DNA of 64,000 bases from Myxococcales bacterium (GCA_016720545.1 JADKKK010000004.1:62001-126000); one strand, 5' to 3'; counted from the stretch's first letter, positions 25,894 to 34,543 are shown. Notes: a model not told the origin generated them from the letters alone. Translations and numbers: made by a program.

Positions 25894-26814
25894 GTGGGAC
25901 GCACATTGTACGCACGTAGAACTCCATCGCTCTCCTCGCACGTGGCTCTTCCGGCGCTCGCCTTGCTCACGGCGGTCGCGGCGTTCATGGCAGCGGGCTG
26001 CGAGAGCGCGCCACCGGACGACCCCACCACCACCCAGCTCGGCAAGTGCTCGTGCGTCTGTCGCGTCGACTCGAGCGGCATGAGCGCGGCCTGGGGCGCC
26101 ACCTTCGTGCCCTCACCCGAGAGCAAGGCGTGCATCGACGTGTGCGGCGCCTACGAGTCGCGGCTCGAGAATCGCTCGTGCCGGCCGGTGTTCACCGGGA
26201 GGTTCGAGGCCTCCGACACAAAGACGTCGTTCTCGAACGACTCCGACTACGACGGCGTCCCCGACTCTCAAGACCGCTGCCCGAACCAGGCCGGTCCCTC
26301 GCAGAACGGTGGCTGCCCGGTGACCGGCACCCCCGTGATCGTCGCCGACGGCGACCGCGACGGCGACGGCGTGATGGACTCCGCCGACAAGTGCCCCGAC
26401 AAGGCGGAGACCAAGAACGGCTACGAGGACGATGACGGCTGCCCCGACGAGATCCCCGCCGACGTGGCGAGCTTCTCGGGCTCCATCGAGGGCGTGGTCT
26501 TCAAGACCGGCTCTCCCGCGCTCGACGCGAAGTCGTTCCCGGTGCTCGAGAAGGCCGCCGAGGTCTTCAAGAAGCACCCCGAGCTCCGCGTCGAGATCGG
26601 CGGCCACACCGACAACGTCGGAAACGACAAGACGAACACCACGCTCTCGCAGAAGCGCGCCGAGTCCGTGAAGGCCTGGTTCGTGGGCAAGGGCCTCGCG
26701 GCCAACCGCTTCGAGGCCAAGGGCTACGGGCCCAGCAAGCCGGTCGCCGAAAACACGACCCCCGAAGGCCGCGGAAAGAACCGCCGCGTCGAGTTCACGC
26801 TCATCAAGAAGTAG
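25894..26814 (+). CDS. OmpA-family peptidoglycan-binding lipoprotein with TSP3 repeats
   Basis: The 306-residue protein has a signal with lipobox AAGC and a Cys-rich N-region (CSCVC). Two thrombospondin type-3-like calcium repeats follow (DSDYDGVPDSQDRCP, DGDRDGDGVMDSADKCPD), and the last 120 residues are an OmpA C-terminal domain (VEIGGHTDNVGNDKTNTTLS, RVEFTLIKK). The OmpA domain binds diaminopimelate in peptidoglycan, so the protein tethers the outer membrane to the wall. The GTG at 25894 is accepted because it gives a normal signal peptide, though a TTG at 25906 would too. The domain calls are secure. Confidence 0.9.
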   Translation: MGRTLYARRTPSLSSHVALPALALLTAVAAFMAAGCESAPPDDPTTTQLGKCSCVCRVDSSGMSAAWGATFVPSPESKACIDVCGAYESRLENRSCRPVFTGRFEASDTKTSFSNDSDYDGVPDSQDRCPNQAGPSQNGGCPVTGTPVIVADGDRDGDGVMDSADKCPDKAETKNGYEDDDGCPDEIPADVASFSGSIEGVVFKTGSPALDAKSFPVLEKAAEVFKKHPELRVEIGGHTDNVGNDKTNTTLSQKRAESVKAWFVGKGLAANRFEAKGYGPSKPVAENTTPEGRGKNRRVEFTLIKK

Positions 26815-26820
26815 TCCGTC

Positions 26821-26845
26821 ACTGGGGGTCGTCGGACCCCCCAGT
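26821..26845 (+). terminator. hairpin after the OmpA-type gene
   Basis: ACTGGGGGTC and its near-exact complement GACCCCCCAGT flank a GTCG loop, beginning seven bases after the OmpA-gene stop. There is no T run, so it is either a GC-only terminator or an mRNA-protecting hairpin. Confidence 0.45.
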
Positions 26846-26969
26846 GCGCGGCTCACGCGTTCCATGAGCCACCACGCGCGCCCCTCGCCAGCATTGCCCG
26901 CTTCGCCCATCGCGTCCGTAGCGACCACGCCGCTGATACAGTTGGTTCGCGAATCTCTGTGACAGGAGA

Positions 26970-27271
26970 CTAGTCTCCTGGAAGCGTGATCCCTTCCAGA
27001 AGTCGCGCGGCTCGGCCTTTCGCCACAAGGGAGCGAGGGGGTGTCCCGTTTTCGGCGGCGGTGGGAGGATACTCATGTTCGAGGGTCGGCGTTCTCGCGC
27101 GGTCACACCCGAAACCACTGTCCCCTGAGCGCAAAGCGCGGCCTCCACCGCGCGGAACGACGTCCGAGTTGAGGACGGGCCCGCCGCCGCCGAAAACGGG
27201 GCACCCCCTCGCTCCTCGGAATGACACCGAAGACCCGACTTCTGATACGAACCACGACTCCAGGGGACTAG
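26970..27271 (+). mobile_element. 302-bp foldback MITE, copy 1
   Basis: This is one of three near-identical 302-bp elements, each beginning and ending with CTAG. The outer about 36 bp are imperfect inverted repeats. A second pair of inverted arms lies inside (GAGCGAGGGGGTGTCCCG against its complement near the other end), and the centre is also partly self-complementary, so the whole element can fold back on itself. It contains no transposase. Both strands carry open frames as a by-product of the palindrome; I do not regard them as genes. It lies between convergent genes (OmpA-type and GT2), and the GT2 stop codon abuts its right edge. Confidence 0.85.
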
Positions 27272-28186
27272 CTAGGGGACGCGCCATTTTCCAGCCCGGT
27301 CGGCGAAACCGTCTCGGAGGCCGGCTGCGATGTAGCGGAGGCGAGTCAGCTTGTTCTTCTTGAAGGCCGTCGTCAGCCCCACCTCGACGAGGATTCGCGC
27401 CGCGACTCCCAGGTAGTCGGTGGGCGCCGACTCCGTGCGGCGTGCGACCAGGATGAGATTTCGGGTCCCGTAGTACGCATACCACGCGGGCTTGTCCGCG
27501 ATGACGACGGGGCGGCCCAAGGTCCGCGCGGCAAACTCGTAGTTGTCGTCGAAGTGCGTCCCCGGGACGAGCACCTGCTTCCATCCTTTGCGCTCGAGCA
27601 GCCACCCGTAGCCGAGGTCCTCCCAGCCCATCCATAGGTCGCCCCAGGGCAAGAGCCCCTCCCGCACCGGCTCCAAGCCATAGAGCGCCCCGTTGCTGCT
27701 CGCCCAGTAGACGTCGACGGGGCTCTCGGACTTCTCCAGACCGTTCCCCACGTGGATGGGCATGGGCAGCCTCATGATGCCCGTGAAGTCGTACCGATTG
27801 CGACCGCGCATGAAGCGCATCGGATAGGCGGCGCCCACCCGGTCGTGCGTCGCGACGAACGCGACGAGCTTGGTCACGGTGTCTCGATCCACGGTGCCGT
27901 CGTGGTTGACCGCGTAGACGTAGTCGAGCCCCTCCTCCGCCGCGATCTTCAGGCGGAGCGAGAGGTTTCCCGCCGAGCCCAGGTTCCTGTCGGAGTCCCG
28001 CAGAATGACGTTCGTGTAGCCGCGCTCCTTGATGTGCGCCGCGATCGCCCCGCTCCCCTGAGAGTCGACGATGATGATGGTACGGAAGAGATCGGCACAC
28101 TCCTCTTGGACGCAGTCAAGCAGCGCGCAGACCACCGCGTCCTGCCTGAAGGTCGAGATCGCCAACCCAACCTGTGGCTCCTTCAT
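27272..28186 (-). CDS. family 2 glycosyltransferase
   Basis: The 304-residue enzyme has the GT-A fold of family 2 (GLAISTFRQDAVVCALLDCV at the N-terminus, IIIVDSQGSG as first nucleotide-binding strand, YAVNHDGTVDRD as the metal-binding region) and a WEDLGYGW segment near the acceptor site. It ends the rhamnose operon and overlaps the epimerase gene by 4 bp (ATGA), so it probably transfers rhamnose or the epimerase product to a surface polysaccharide. The stop TAG lies right against the CTAG end of MITE copy 1, so the original C-terminus may have been altered by the insertion. Family certain; donor inferred from context. Confidence 0.88.
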   Translation of the reverse strand: MKEPQVGLAISTFRQDAVVCALLDCVQEECADLFRTIIIVDSQGSGAIAAHIKERGYTNVILRDSDRNLGSAGNLSLRLKIAAEEGLDYVYAVNHDGTVDRDTVTKLVAFVATHDRVGAAYPMRFMRGRNRYDFTGIMRLPMPIHVGNGLEKSESPVDVYWASSNGALYGLEPVREGLLPWGDLWMGWEDLGYGWLLERKGWKQVLVPGTHFDDNYEFAARTLGRPVVIADKPAWYAYYGTRNLILVARRTESAPTDYLGVAARILVEVGLTTAFKKNKLTRLRYIAAGLRDGFADRAGKWRVP

Positions 28187-29112
28187 GGAGTCCCTTGGAA
28201 GTAGGCGACGGTGCGCGCCAGGCCTTCGCGCAGGGCGACCCCCGGTGCGAACCCGGTCTCCTCCGTGAGGCGGGTGATGTTCGCCCGAATCGCCATGATG
28301 TCGTTGGGCCACGGATCGCACTGTTCGACAGGGAGTGGCGACGTCGCGAGCCGCTGGACCTCGTCGAGCAGCTGTCGGATGGACGCGTCTTTGCCTGTGC
28401 CGACGTTGTAGAGCGTGTCCTTGGACGTCTCCGACACGGCCAGCATCGACTCCACGACGTCGTCGACGTATACGAAGTCGCGGCTCTGCTTCCCGTCCCC
28501 GTAGAGCTTGACCCCCTGATTGTGCGCCGCCGCGTGGCTGAACTTGCACGTCACGTTGGCGTACGGGTGGCTCGGGCTCTGGCGCGGCCCGTAGACGTTG
28601 AAGAACCGCAGACAGACGTGGGTGTAGTCGAACAGGTCCTTGTACATCGCCAGCATGTACTCGCCGGTGAGCTTCGAGAGCGCGTACATCGTCTGAGGAT
28701 TCGGCCGGGTCTGCTCGGTCATCTCGGGCACGGGCTGGTTCCCGTACACCGTGGAGCTCGACGCGAAGACGATGCGCGGCTTCTCGAGGTCTTTCGCCAC
28801 CTCGAGCACCCGGGTGAGGCCGTCGATGTTGACCTTCACGTAGGCGTCGGGATCGTACAGCGAGTCGTACCCGCTGATGAGCGCTGCCAAGTGATAGATC
28901 CGCGTGGTGCCGGCGAGCTCACTCTTGATCGTCGACAGCTTCTCGATGGGCAGATCGATGATCTTCAGGTCCTTGGCGATGCCCGCCAAGTTGGCCCGGG
29001 ATCCGGACGAAAAGTTGTCAACGACGGTGACATCGTGCCCCTGGGCTACCAGGCGATCGCAGAGGTGCGAACCGATGAAACCAGCGCCGCCGGTGACTAG
29101 AATGCGTGTCAT
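28183..29112 (-). CDS. NAD-dependent sugar epimerase/dehydratase (extended SDR)
   Basis: The 309-residue enzyme has the Rossmann motif TGGAGFIGSHL, the catalytic Ser and Thr in FASSSTVYGN and the YALSK (YxxxK) dyad, and ends with the NVGTGKDASIRQLL substrate-domain segment. This is the UDP-glucose 4-epimerase/GDP-mannose dehydratase class; the precise nucleotide sugar is not predictable. It is coupled by 4-bp overlaps to rfbD upstream and GT2 downstream and belongs to the six-gene sugar operon. It probably makes a second activated sugar for the same glycan. Confidence 0.88.
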   Translation of the reverse strand: MTRILVTGGAGFIGSHLCDRLVAQGHDVTVVDNFSSGSRANLAGIAKDLKIIDLPIEKLSTIKSELAGTTRIYHLAALISGYDSLYDPDAYVKVNIDGLTRVLEVAKDLEKPRIVFASSSTVYGNQPVPEMTEQTRPNPQTMYALSKLTGEYMLAMYKDLFDYTHVCLRFFNVYGPRQSPSHPYANVTCKFSHAAAHNQGVKLYGDGKQSRDFVYVDDVVESMLAVSETSKDTLYNVGTGKDASIRQLLDEVQRLATSPLPVEQCDPWPNDIMAIRANITRLTEETGFAPGVALREGLARTVAYFQGTP

Positions 29113-30005
29113 GGCCTGTCCTTACTCAAATTCTTGATCGCTTGCGCCAGCATGGCCCGCCAGTCGGGGAGCTGGACCTGATAGTCATTCGCCAGAGCAT
29201 CCCCACATAGTCCGGAGTAGGCAGGCCGTGAGGCCGGCGTGGGGTATTCGCTCGCGGGAATCGCCACGACCTCCGCCACCTTCAGGGGGTGGCCGTTCGA
29301 CCTGGCCCCCTCGAAGATTCGCTCCGCGAAGTGGTGCCAGCTGCAGATACCACGTCCCGACAGGTGGTAGATGGCGGAGACGAAGCGCCCGTCGAGGCGC
29401 CGGGCGGTCGCCTTGGCGAGGATCTGCGCGGTGACGTCCGCGATGCTCGGCGCCCAGTTCGGCGTGCCGAGCTGGTCTGCCACGACCCGCAGGTGCTCCC
29501 TGTCCCGGCCGAGCCTCAGCATCGTCAGGAAGAAGTTGCTCCCGCGGTTCGCGTACACCCAAGAGGTTCGCAGGCAGAGGAACTCCGACCCTACCTGCGC
29601 GAGCGCCCGCTCGCCCGCGAGCTTGCTGCGGCCATAGGCGTTGATCGGGTGGGTCTCGGCGGACTCGACATAAGGGGCGACGCCGGTGCCGTCGAAGACG
29701 TAGTCGGTCGAGTAGTGCACCACGAGCGCCTTGTTCCGCCGCGCCCACCCGGCGAGCTCCCCGACGGCGTGGCCGTTCACCGTGGTCGCGAGCGCCTCGT
29801 CCGTCTCGGCCTTGTCGACGGCGGTGTACGCCGCCGCGTTGACGATGACGTCGGGCCGGAGCGTGTCGAGGGTCGGCTGAATGGACTCGGGCCGGCTCAG
29901 GTCGAGCTCCGGCTGGTCGACCGCGATGACCTCCCCGAGGGGCAGCAGCGACCGCGATAGCTCCCAGCCCACCTGCCCGCTCGCGCCCGTGACGAGGAAC
30001 TTCAT
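29109..30005 (-). CDS. rfbD: dTDP-4-dehydrorhamnose reductase RfbD
   Basis: RfbD performs the last step to dTDP-L-rhamnose by NAD(P)H reduction. The 298-residue protein has TGASGQVGWEL for cofactor binding, the AAYTAVDKAETD motif typical of RfbD, VHYSTDYVFDG and YGRSKLAGE (YxxxK). Its ATG overlaps the TGA of the 25-codon mini-ORF that separates it from rfbC, and its stop overlaps the epimerase start by 4 bp. The rfb genes here follow the order B-A-C-D, so this is a complete dTDP-rhamnose pathway. Confidence 0.93.
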   Translation of the reverse strand: MKFLVTGASGQVGWELSRSLLPLGEVIAVDQPELDLSRPESIQPTLDTLRPDVIVNAAAYTAVDKAETDEALATTVNGHAVGELAGWARRNKALVVHYSTDYVFDGTGVAPYVESAETHPINAYGRSKLAGERALAQVGSEFLCLRTSWVYANRGSNFFLTMLRLGRDREHLRVVADQLGTPNWAPSIADVTAQILAKATARRLDGRFVSAIYHLSGRGICSWHHFAERIFEGARSNGHPLKVAEVVAIPASEYPTPASRPAYSGLCGDALANDYQVQLPDWRAMLAQAIKNLSKDRP

Positions 30006-30079
30006 GGCGAGACCTCGCCTTTAGCTCGGGCACGCCATCGACCTTGGTTCGCCCCTTCGGGGCTCACTCTCACGTTCAT
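30002..30079 (-). repeat. mini-ORF start cassette, copy C, between rfbC and rfbD
   Basis: This 78-bp element is a 25-codon mini-ORF (MNVRVSPEGANQGRW and so on, ending GEVSP). Its ATG overlaps the rfbC stop (ATGA) and its TGA overlaps the rfbD ATG (ATGA), so it is spliced seamlessly into the operon. It holds an AAAGGCGAGG stretch ending 7 nt before the rfbD start, which would be the ribosome-binding site of rfbD. It shares sequence, frame and length with copies A and B. Confidence 0.8.
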
Positions 30080-30630
30080 GGATAGGTCTCGCAGTCCGCG
30101 AGCGCGACGCCTCGCCGGTCCTTGTCGGAGATGACGAGGTCTCCCTGGACGCCGCCGAGCGGCCAGTCGATGCCTAGCTGTGGGTCGCTCCACATGAGGG
30201 TCCGCTCCGACTGCGGATGGTAGTAGTCGGTGGTCTTGTAGAGAAAGTCTGCGCTGTCGGAGAGGACGAGGAAGCCGTGCGCGAAGCCCGCTGGCACCCA
30301 CAGCTGAAGCCGGTTGTCGGCGCTGAGCTCGACGCCGAACGACTTCCCGAACGTCGGCGACGACGCGCGCATGTCGACCACCGCGTCGAAGACGCGGCCG
30401 CTCGTCACGCGGACGAGCTTTCCCTGCGCCTGTTGGAGTTGATAGTGGAGCCCGCGTAGCGTGCCGTGCGTGGAACGAGAGTGGTTGTCTTGGACGAACT
30501 CGAAGTCGCCGCCCGTCGCGTCGCGAAAAGCCTTCTGGTTGAAGCTCTCGAAGAAGAAGCCGCGGGCGTCGCCGAAGACGCGCGGCTCGAAGACCCGCAC
30601 GTCGGGGATGGTGGTCGGTATCACTCGCAT
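30076..30630 (-). CDS. rfbC: dTDP-4-dehydrorhamnose 3,5-epimerase RfbC
   Basis: RfbC epimerises C3 and C5 of the dTDP-4-keto-6-deoxy sugar. The 184-residue cupin has DARGFFFESFNQKAF, QDNHSRSTHGTLRGLHYQ with the catalytic His, VVDMRASSPTFGK and WVPAGFAHGFLVLSD, all family landmarks, at the normal length. It overlaps rfbA by 10 bp and its stop is shared with the start of the mini-ORF element. Confidence 0.94.
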   Translation of the reverse strand: MRVIPTTIPDVRVFEPRVFGDARGFFFESFNQKAFRDATGGDFEFVQDNHSRSTHGTLRGLHYQLQQAQGKLVRVTSGRVFDAVVDMRASSPTFGKSFGVELSADNRLQLWVPAGFAHGFLVLSDSADFLYKTTDYYHPQSERTLMWSDPQLGIDWPLGGVQGDLVISDKDRRGVALADCETYP

Positions 30631-31520
30631 GGGTAGGGGCTCTCGACGAGTTGGCGAAGGTAGGTGCCGTAGCTGGTTTTTCCGAGCTCATGGGCGATGG
30701 AGAGCAGTTGCTCCGCGCTGAGCCACTTGTTGCGATACCCGATCTCCTCGAGGCACGCGATCTTCATGCCTTGACGCTTCTCGATGGTCTGCACGAAGGA
30801 AGAGGCCTCCATCAGCGAGTCGTGAGTTCCGGTGTCGAGCCAGGCGAAGCCTCGGCCGAGGAGCTCGACACGCAGCGTGCCTCGCCGCAGGTAGGCGTTG
30901 TTGACCTCGGTGATCTCGAGCTCACCCCGCGCCGAGGGCTTGATGCTGCGGGCGATGCCGACCACGTCGTTGTCGTAGAAGTAGAGGCCCGTGACGGCGA
31001 CGTTCGACCGAGGCGCCGCGGGCTTCTCCTCGATGGACGTCACCTTTCCCTCGGCGTCGAAGTCGACCACGCCGAAGCGATGCGGGTCGGAGACGCGGTA
31101 CCCGAAGACGGTGGCCCCCGACTCGCGCGCCGCGACGGCCCGCAGCTGCGAACCGAAGGACTGCCCGTAGAAGACGTTGTCGCCGAGCGCGAGGCAGACC
31201 GGGCTCTCGCCGATGAAAGAGCCGCCGATCAGGAACGCCTGAGCCAGGCCCTCCGGTCGAGGCTGCTCGGCATACGAGAGGGTAATACCAAAGGAGCCGC
31301 CGTCGCCGAGCAGGCGCCGGTACGCCGGCAGGTCCTCCGGCGTCGAGATCACCAAGATCTCGCGAATCCCGGAGAGCATCAGCACCGAGATTGGGTGGTA
31401 GATCATCGGCTTGTCGTAGACGGGCAAGAGTTGCTTCGAGACACCCTTGGTGATCGGGTGCAGGCGCGTCCCCGAGCCGCCGGCCAGCACGATGCCCTTG
31501 AACCGTGAATCGCTACTCAT
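30621..31520 (-). CDS. rfbA: glucose-1-phosphate thymidylyltransferase RfbA
   Basis: RfbA makes dTDP-glucose from glucose-1-phosphate and dTTP. The 299-residue protein begins with the nucleotidyltransferase signature KGIVLAGGSGTRLHPIT and has KQLLPVYDKPMIYHP, LALGDNVFYG, EEKPAAPRSNVAVTGLY and GRGFAWLDTGTHDSLMEAS, with length as expected for the short RmlA form. It overlaps both rfbB (8 bp) and rfbC (10 bp), which indicates one transcript. Confidence 0.95.
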   Translation of the reverse strand: MSSDSRFKGIVLAGGSGTRLHPITKGVSKQLLPVYDKPMIYHPISVLMLSGIREILVISTPEDLPAYRRLLGDGGSFGITLSYAEQPRPEGLAQAFLIGGSFIGESPVCLALGDNVFYGQSFGSQLRAVAARESGATVFGYRVSDPHRFGVVDFDAEGKVTSIEEKPAAPRSNVAVTGLYFYDNDVVGIARSIKPSARGELEITEVNNAYLRRGTLRVELLGRGFAWLDTGTHDSLMEASSFVQTIEKRQGMKIACLEEIGYRNKWLSAEQLLSIAHELGKTSYGTYLRQLVESPYPCE

Positions 31521-32601
31521 GCCGTGTCTCCTCGTGATGGGCGATCCCCATGCGTCCGAGCCGGTACTCGCCGTTCAGGACTCGCTGCCACCAGGGCTCG
31601 TTCTCGAGATACCACTGAACCGTCTTCCGCATCCCGGTCGCGAAGGTCTCCTCGGGGCGCCACCCGAGGTCGCGCTCGATCTTGCCGGCGTCGATGGCGT
31701 AGCGCTTGTCGTGACCCGGCCGGTCCGTCACGAAAGTGATGAGGTCTCGGTACGCGGCGACCGTGGCGAGCTTTCGCGCCGGCGCGAGCTCCTCCAGGAG
31801 ATCGCAGATGGCGTGCACGACCTCCAGGTTGCGCAGCTCGTTGTGGCCACCAATGTTGTACGTGCTGCCGACGGCGCCGCGCTCCACGACCCGCGTGAGG
31901 GCGCGCGCGTGGTCGTCGACGTAGAGCCAGTCCCGCACCTGCTGGCCGTTGCCGTACACGGGCAGCGGCTTCCCCTTCAAGGCGTTCAGGATCATGTGCG
32001 GCACGAGCTTCTCGGGGAAGTGAAACGGGCCGTAGTTGTTCGAGCAATTGGAGACGACGGTAGGCAGCGCGAAGGTGCGGTGCCACGCGCGCACGAGGTG
32101 ATCGCTCGCCGCCTTGGTCGCCGAGTACGGCGAGCTTGGCGCGTAGGGAGTGGCCTCGGTGAAGGGAGGGGCGCCTTCGTCCAGGTCGCCGTAGACCTCG
32201 TCGGTAGACACGTGGTGGAACCGAAACGAGGCCTTGGCGGCCGCGTCGAGGCCCTGCCAGTAGGCGCGTGCGGTCTCCAAGAGCGTGTAGGTGCCGACGA
32301 CGTTGGTCTGGATGAACGCGCTGGGCCCCTCGATGGAGCGGTCCACGTGAGACTCGGCCGCGAGGTGCATGACCGCGTCGGGCCGGTGCTCGTGAAAGAC
32401 CCGCTCGAGCTCCCGGCGATCCGTGATGTCGACCTTCTCGAAGCGATACCGAGCCGCGTCGGCGACGGACGCCAGCGAGTCGCGGTTGCCCGCGTACGTC
32501 AGACAGTCGACGTTCACGACGTCGTGGAGGGTGTTCGCGATGAGGTTGCGGACGACGGCACCGCCGATGAAGCCTGCGCCGCCAGTGACCAAGATCTTCA
32601 T
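31513..32601 (-). CDS. rfbB: dTDP-glucose 4,6-dehydratase RfbB
   Basis: RfbB converts dTDP-glucose to the 4-keto-6-deoxy form with bound NAD. The 362-residue protein shows TGGAGFIGGAVVR, HLAAESHVDRSIEGP, HHVSTDEVYGDL with the catalytic Thr-Asp-Glu, YSATKAASDH (YxxxK) and NNYGPFHFPEKLVP. It is the first gene of the six-gene operon; the leader upstream is about 450 bp with no obvious promoter. Confidence 0.95.
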   Translation of the reverse strand: MKILVTGGAGFIGGAVVRNLIANTLHDVVNVDCLTYAGNRDSLASVADAARYRFEKVDITDRRELERVFHEHRPDAVMHLAAESHVDRSIEGPSAFIQTNVVGTYTLLETARAYWQGLDAAAKASFRFHHVSTDEVYGDLDEGAPPFTEATPYAPSSPYSATKAASDHLVRAWHRTFALPTVVSNCSNNYGPFHFPEKLVPHMILNALKGKPLPVYGNGQQVRDWLYVDDHARALTRVVERGAVGSTYNIGGHNELRNLEVVHAICDLLEELAPARKLATVAAYRDLITFVTDRPGHDKRYAIDAGKIERDLGWRPEETFATGMRKTVQWYLENEPWWQRVLNGEYRLGRMGIAHHEETRHE

Positions 32602-33058
32602 GTCCGTGATACTCGAAAGAGGGGAGCGAATGGATGGAGGGGCAGCGAGCCGCGTGTTGACTTCGGACCGGCGCGGGACGAGCCGTGGGGGGCTGGGCCC
32701 GCACGCTGGCGCGGCCGAGACGCTACAGGGAGCCTTCCTGGCCTCGTGGAGGTGGCGCCACCGGGCCCACGCCGTGGCTTGCGCGGAGGCTCAGGACGCC
32801 CGCGCGGGGGCGGCGCGCTGCGGCCCCGGAGACGCCGTGGCGCCGGGCGGCCGCGGTCCGCTCATCCGTCGGCCGCTCGCCGCGTGAGGCCCTCGGCCCG
32901 ACGCCGCGGGCGTTCACCGCGAGATGCATCTCGTTGACCTCCTGCGTCGTGTCGTCTGTCGCTGCACGTTCCGGGCATAGTCGCACGATCGGGCCGCCCG
33001 AGCGGACGAAATTCTGGCCGAACGGCCCCTCCTGGCTCCGTCCGGCGAGCGCGCGGTG
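32602..33058 (-). other. gene-free leader region of the sugar operon
   Basis: This 457-bp gap between rfbB and the GspE-like ATPase gene holds no convincing coding frame, tRNA or repeat. Its composition drops below the local GC average near 32930-33000. A weak TATCAC box lies just before the rfbB ATG, without a matching -35. I see no clear operator or riboswitch. Confidence 0.5.
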
Positions 33059-34543
33059 CTATCCGGCGACGCGCAGCACTTCCCGCAGCGAGGTGCTCCC
33101 CTGCCGCGCTAGCTGCAGCCCCGCGTGGACGAGCGGCACCATGCCCCCCGCGATCGCGGCGGCGTGGATATGTGCGGTGGGCACCTTGGTGTTCATGAGC
33201 TCCCGCACCTCGTCGGTCACCTCGAGCATCTCGAAGAAGGCGAGGCGGCCCGCGTAGCCGGTGTGGTCGCAGTGCTCGCAGCCCGGGGCGGTGAAGAACC
33301 CCTCCGCGGGTTCCCCGAGGCGGTCGAGCTGGTTGGTCTCGTCCGCCGTGCAGGGCGTGGGCCTTCGGCAATGCTCGCACAGGGCGCGAACGAGCCGCTG
33401 GGACACGCTCGCCAACGACGCCGACGCGAGCAGGAAGGGCTCCACGCCCATCTCGATGAGGCGGTTGAACGCGCCGGCGGCGGACTCCGCGTGCACCGTG
33501 GTGACGATCTGGTGGCCCGTCAGGCCCGCCTGCACGGCGATGTGCGCGGTCTCGGCGTCGCGGATCTCGCCCACCATGATCACGTTCGGATCCTGGCGAA
33601 GGATGGAGCGCAGCCCCGCGGCGAACGTAAGCCCCACCTGGTTGTTCACCTGGGTCTGGGTGAGGAAAGGCACGTCGTACTCCACCGGATCCTCGATGGT
33701 GACGATCTGGGTGGTCTGCCGGCGGGACTCCTTGATGTGAGCGAGCGCGGCGTAGATGGTGGTCGTCTTGCCGCTGCCGGTCGGCCCCGTGAGAAAGATG
33801 ATGCCTTGGGGCCGATCGCAGAGGGCGCGGAGCCGCCCGAGGAGCGGCTCCGGCATCCCGATATTGCCGAGGTCGGGGAGGGCGACCCCCACGTTGCCCA
33901 GGCGGAGCACCACGCGCTCGCCGTGGTTGGTGGGCAGCACCGAGACCCGGATGTCGGCGGTGCCCGCGCTGAGGTCGAGCACGAAGTGGCCGTCCTGGGG
34001 CCGATCGGTGTGAAAGATCGTGATGCGCGACAGCACCTTGAGGCGCGAGACGAGCTGCTTGTGCTGCTCGCGGGGGAAGCGCATCACCTCGGTGAGCACG
34101 CCGTGCACGCGGTAGGAAATGTCCGTGCCGCCCTCGAGGGGGTGGAGGTGCACGTCGGAGGCCCGGACGCGCACCGCGCCGCGGAGGAGCGCGTCGACGA
34201 AGGCGATCATGTCGGGCTGCGGGGCCTGCATGATGCTGGCGAGCTCTCGGCGGAGCAGCTCGAGCTCTTGCGGCGCGTCGGCGCTGGGCATGTCCGCGGT
34301 CTGCGGGCGCCTCGGCGCCGGGGCCGCGGCCGCCTTCGGGCCCCAGAGGTGCTGGAAGACCCCGAACGAGAGCAGGCAGAGACCGCCCACCTTGAGCACG
34401 GGCCCCACCACGTCGGCGATCGCGGTCGCGGCGAAAGCGAGGCCGAGCGGGCCGGCGAGGAGGCCAGCGCCGAGTGAGGTGAGCCCCGAGACGACCCATG
34501 GGATGACTCGCGGACCGGAGGGGGCTTCGCTTCGTGACGTCAC
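33059..34543 (-). CDS. GspE/PilB-type secretion ATPase with N-terminal membrane segments
   Basis: The 494-residue protein has the complete type II secretion/type IV pilus ATPase core: Walker A GPTGSGKTTT, the Asp box TIEDPVEYD, Walker B VIMVGEIRDAETA, the His box TGHQIVTTVHAES and a CEHC...GCEHC zinc motif in the C-terminal part. Unlike normal GspE or PilB, the first about 70 residues after the GTG at 34543 form two hydrophobic helices (VVSGLTSLGAGLLAGPLGLAF, then GPVLKVGGLCLLSFGVF) in place of the N1 domain, so it should be an integral membrane protein. TAGCCT lies seven bases before the start. No secretin, pseudopilin or platform gene is nearby. Core identity secure; apparatus unknown. Confidence 0.88.
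   Translation of the reverse strand: MTSRSEAPSGPRVIPWVVSGLTSLGAGLLAGPLGLAFAATAIADVVGPVLKVGGLCLLSFGVFQHLWGPKAAAAPAPRRPQTADMPSADAPQELELLRRELASIMQAPQPDMIAFVDALLRGAVRVRASDVHLHPLEGGTDISYRVHGVLTEVMRFPREQHKQLVSRLKVLSRITIFHTDRPQDGHFVLDLSAGTADIRVSVLPTNHGERVVLRLGNVGVALPDLGNIGMPEPLLGRLRALCDRPQGIIFLTGPTGSGKTTTIYAALAHIKESRRQTTQIVTIEDPVEYDVPFLTQTQVNNQVGLTFAAGLRSILRQDPNVIMVGEIRDAETAHIAVQAGLTGHQIVTTVHAESAAGAFNRLIEMGVEPFLLASASLASVSQRLVRALCEHCRRPTPCTADETNQLDRLGEPAEGFFTAPGCEHCDHTGYAGRLAFFEMLEVTDEVRELMNTKVPTAHIHAAAIAGGMVPLVHAGLQLARQGSTSLREVLRVAG

Noticed and set aside
22332..25919. A 1,195-codon plus-strand open frame and a 1,111-codon minus-strand frame across hrpA
   Set aside because: They are antisense or shifted frames over an excellent HrpA gene. 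GC-rich codon use leaves few stops, and their translations are Arg/Ala/His-rich without motifs.
26986..27363. Open frames inside the MITE copies that look like conserved hypothetical proteins
   Set aside because: They are identical only because the element is repeated, they occur on both strands, and the palindrome explains them.
32723..32986. 87-codon minus-strand frame upstream of rfbB
   Set aside because: Arg/Ala-rich with no hydrophobic or domain pattern, no ribosome-binding site, no family.
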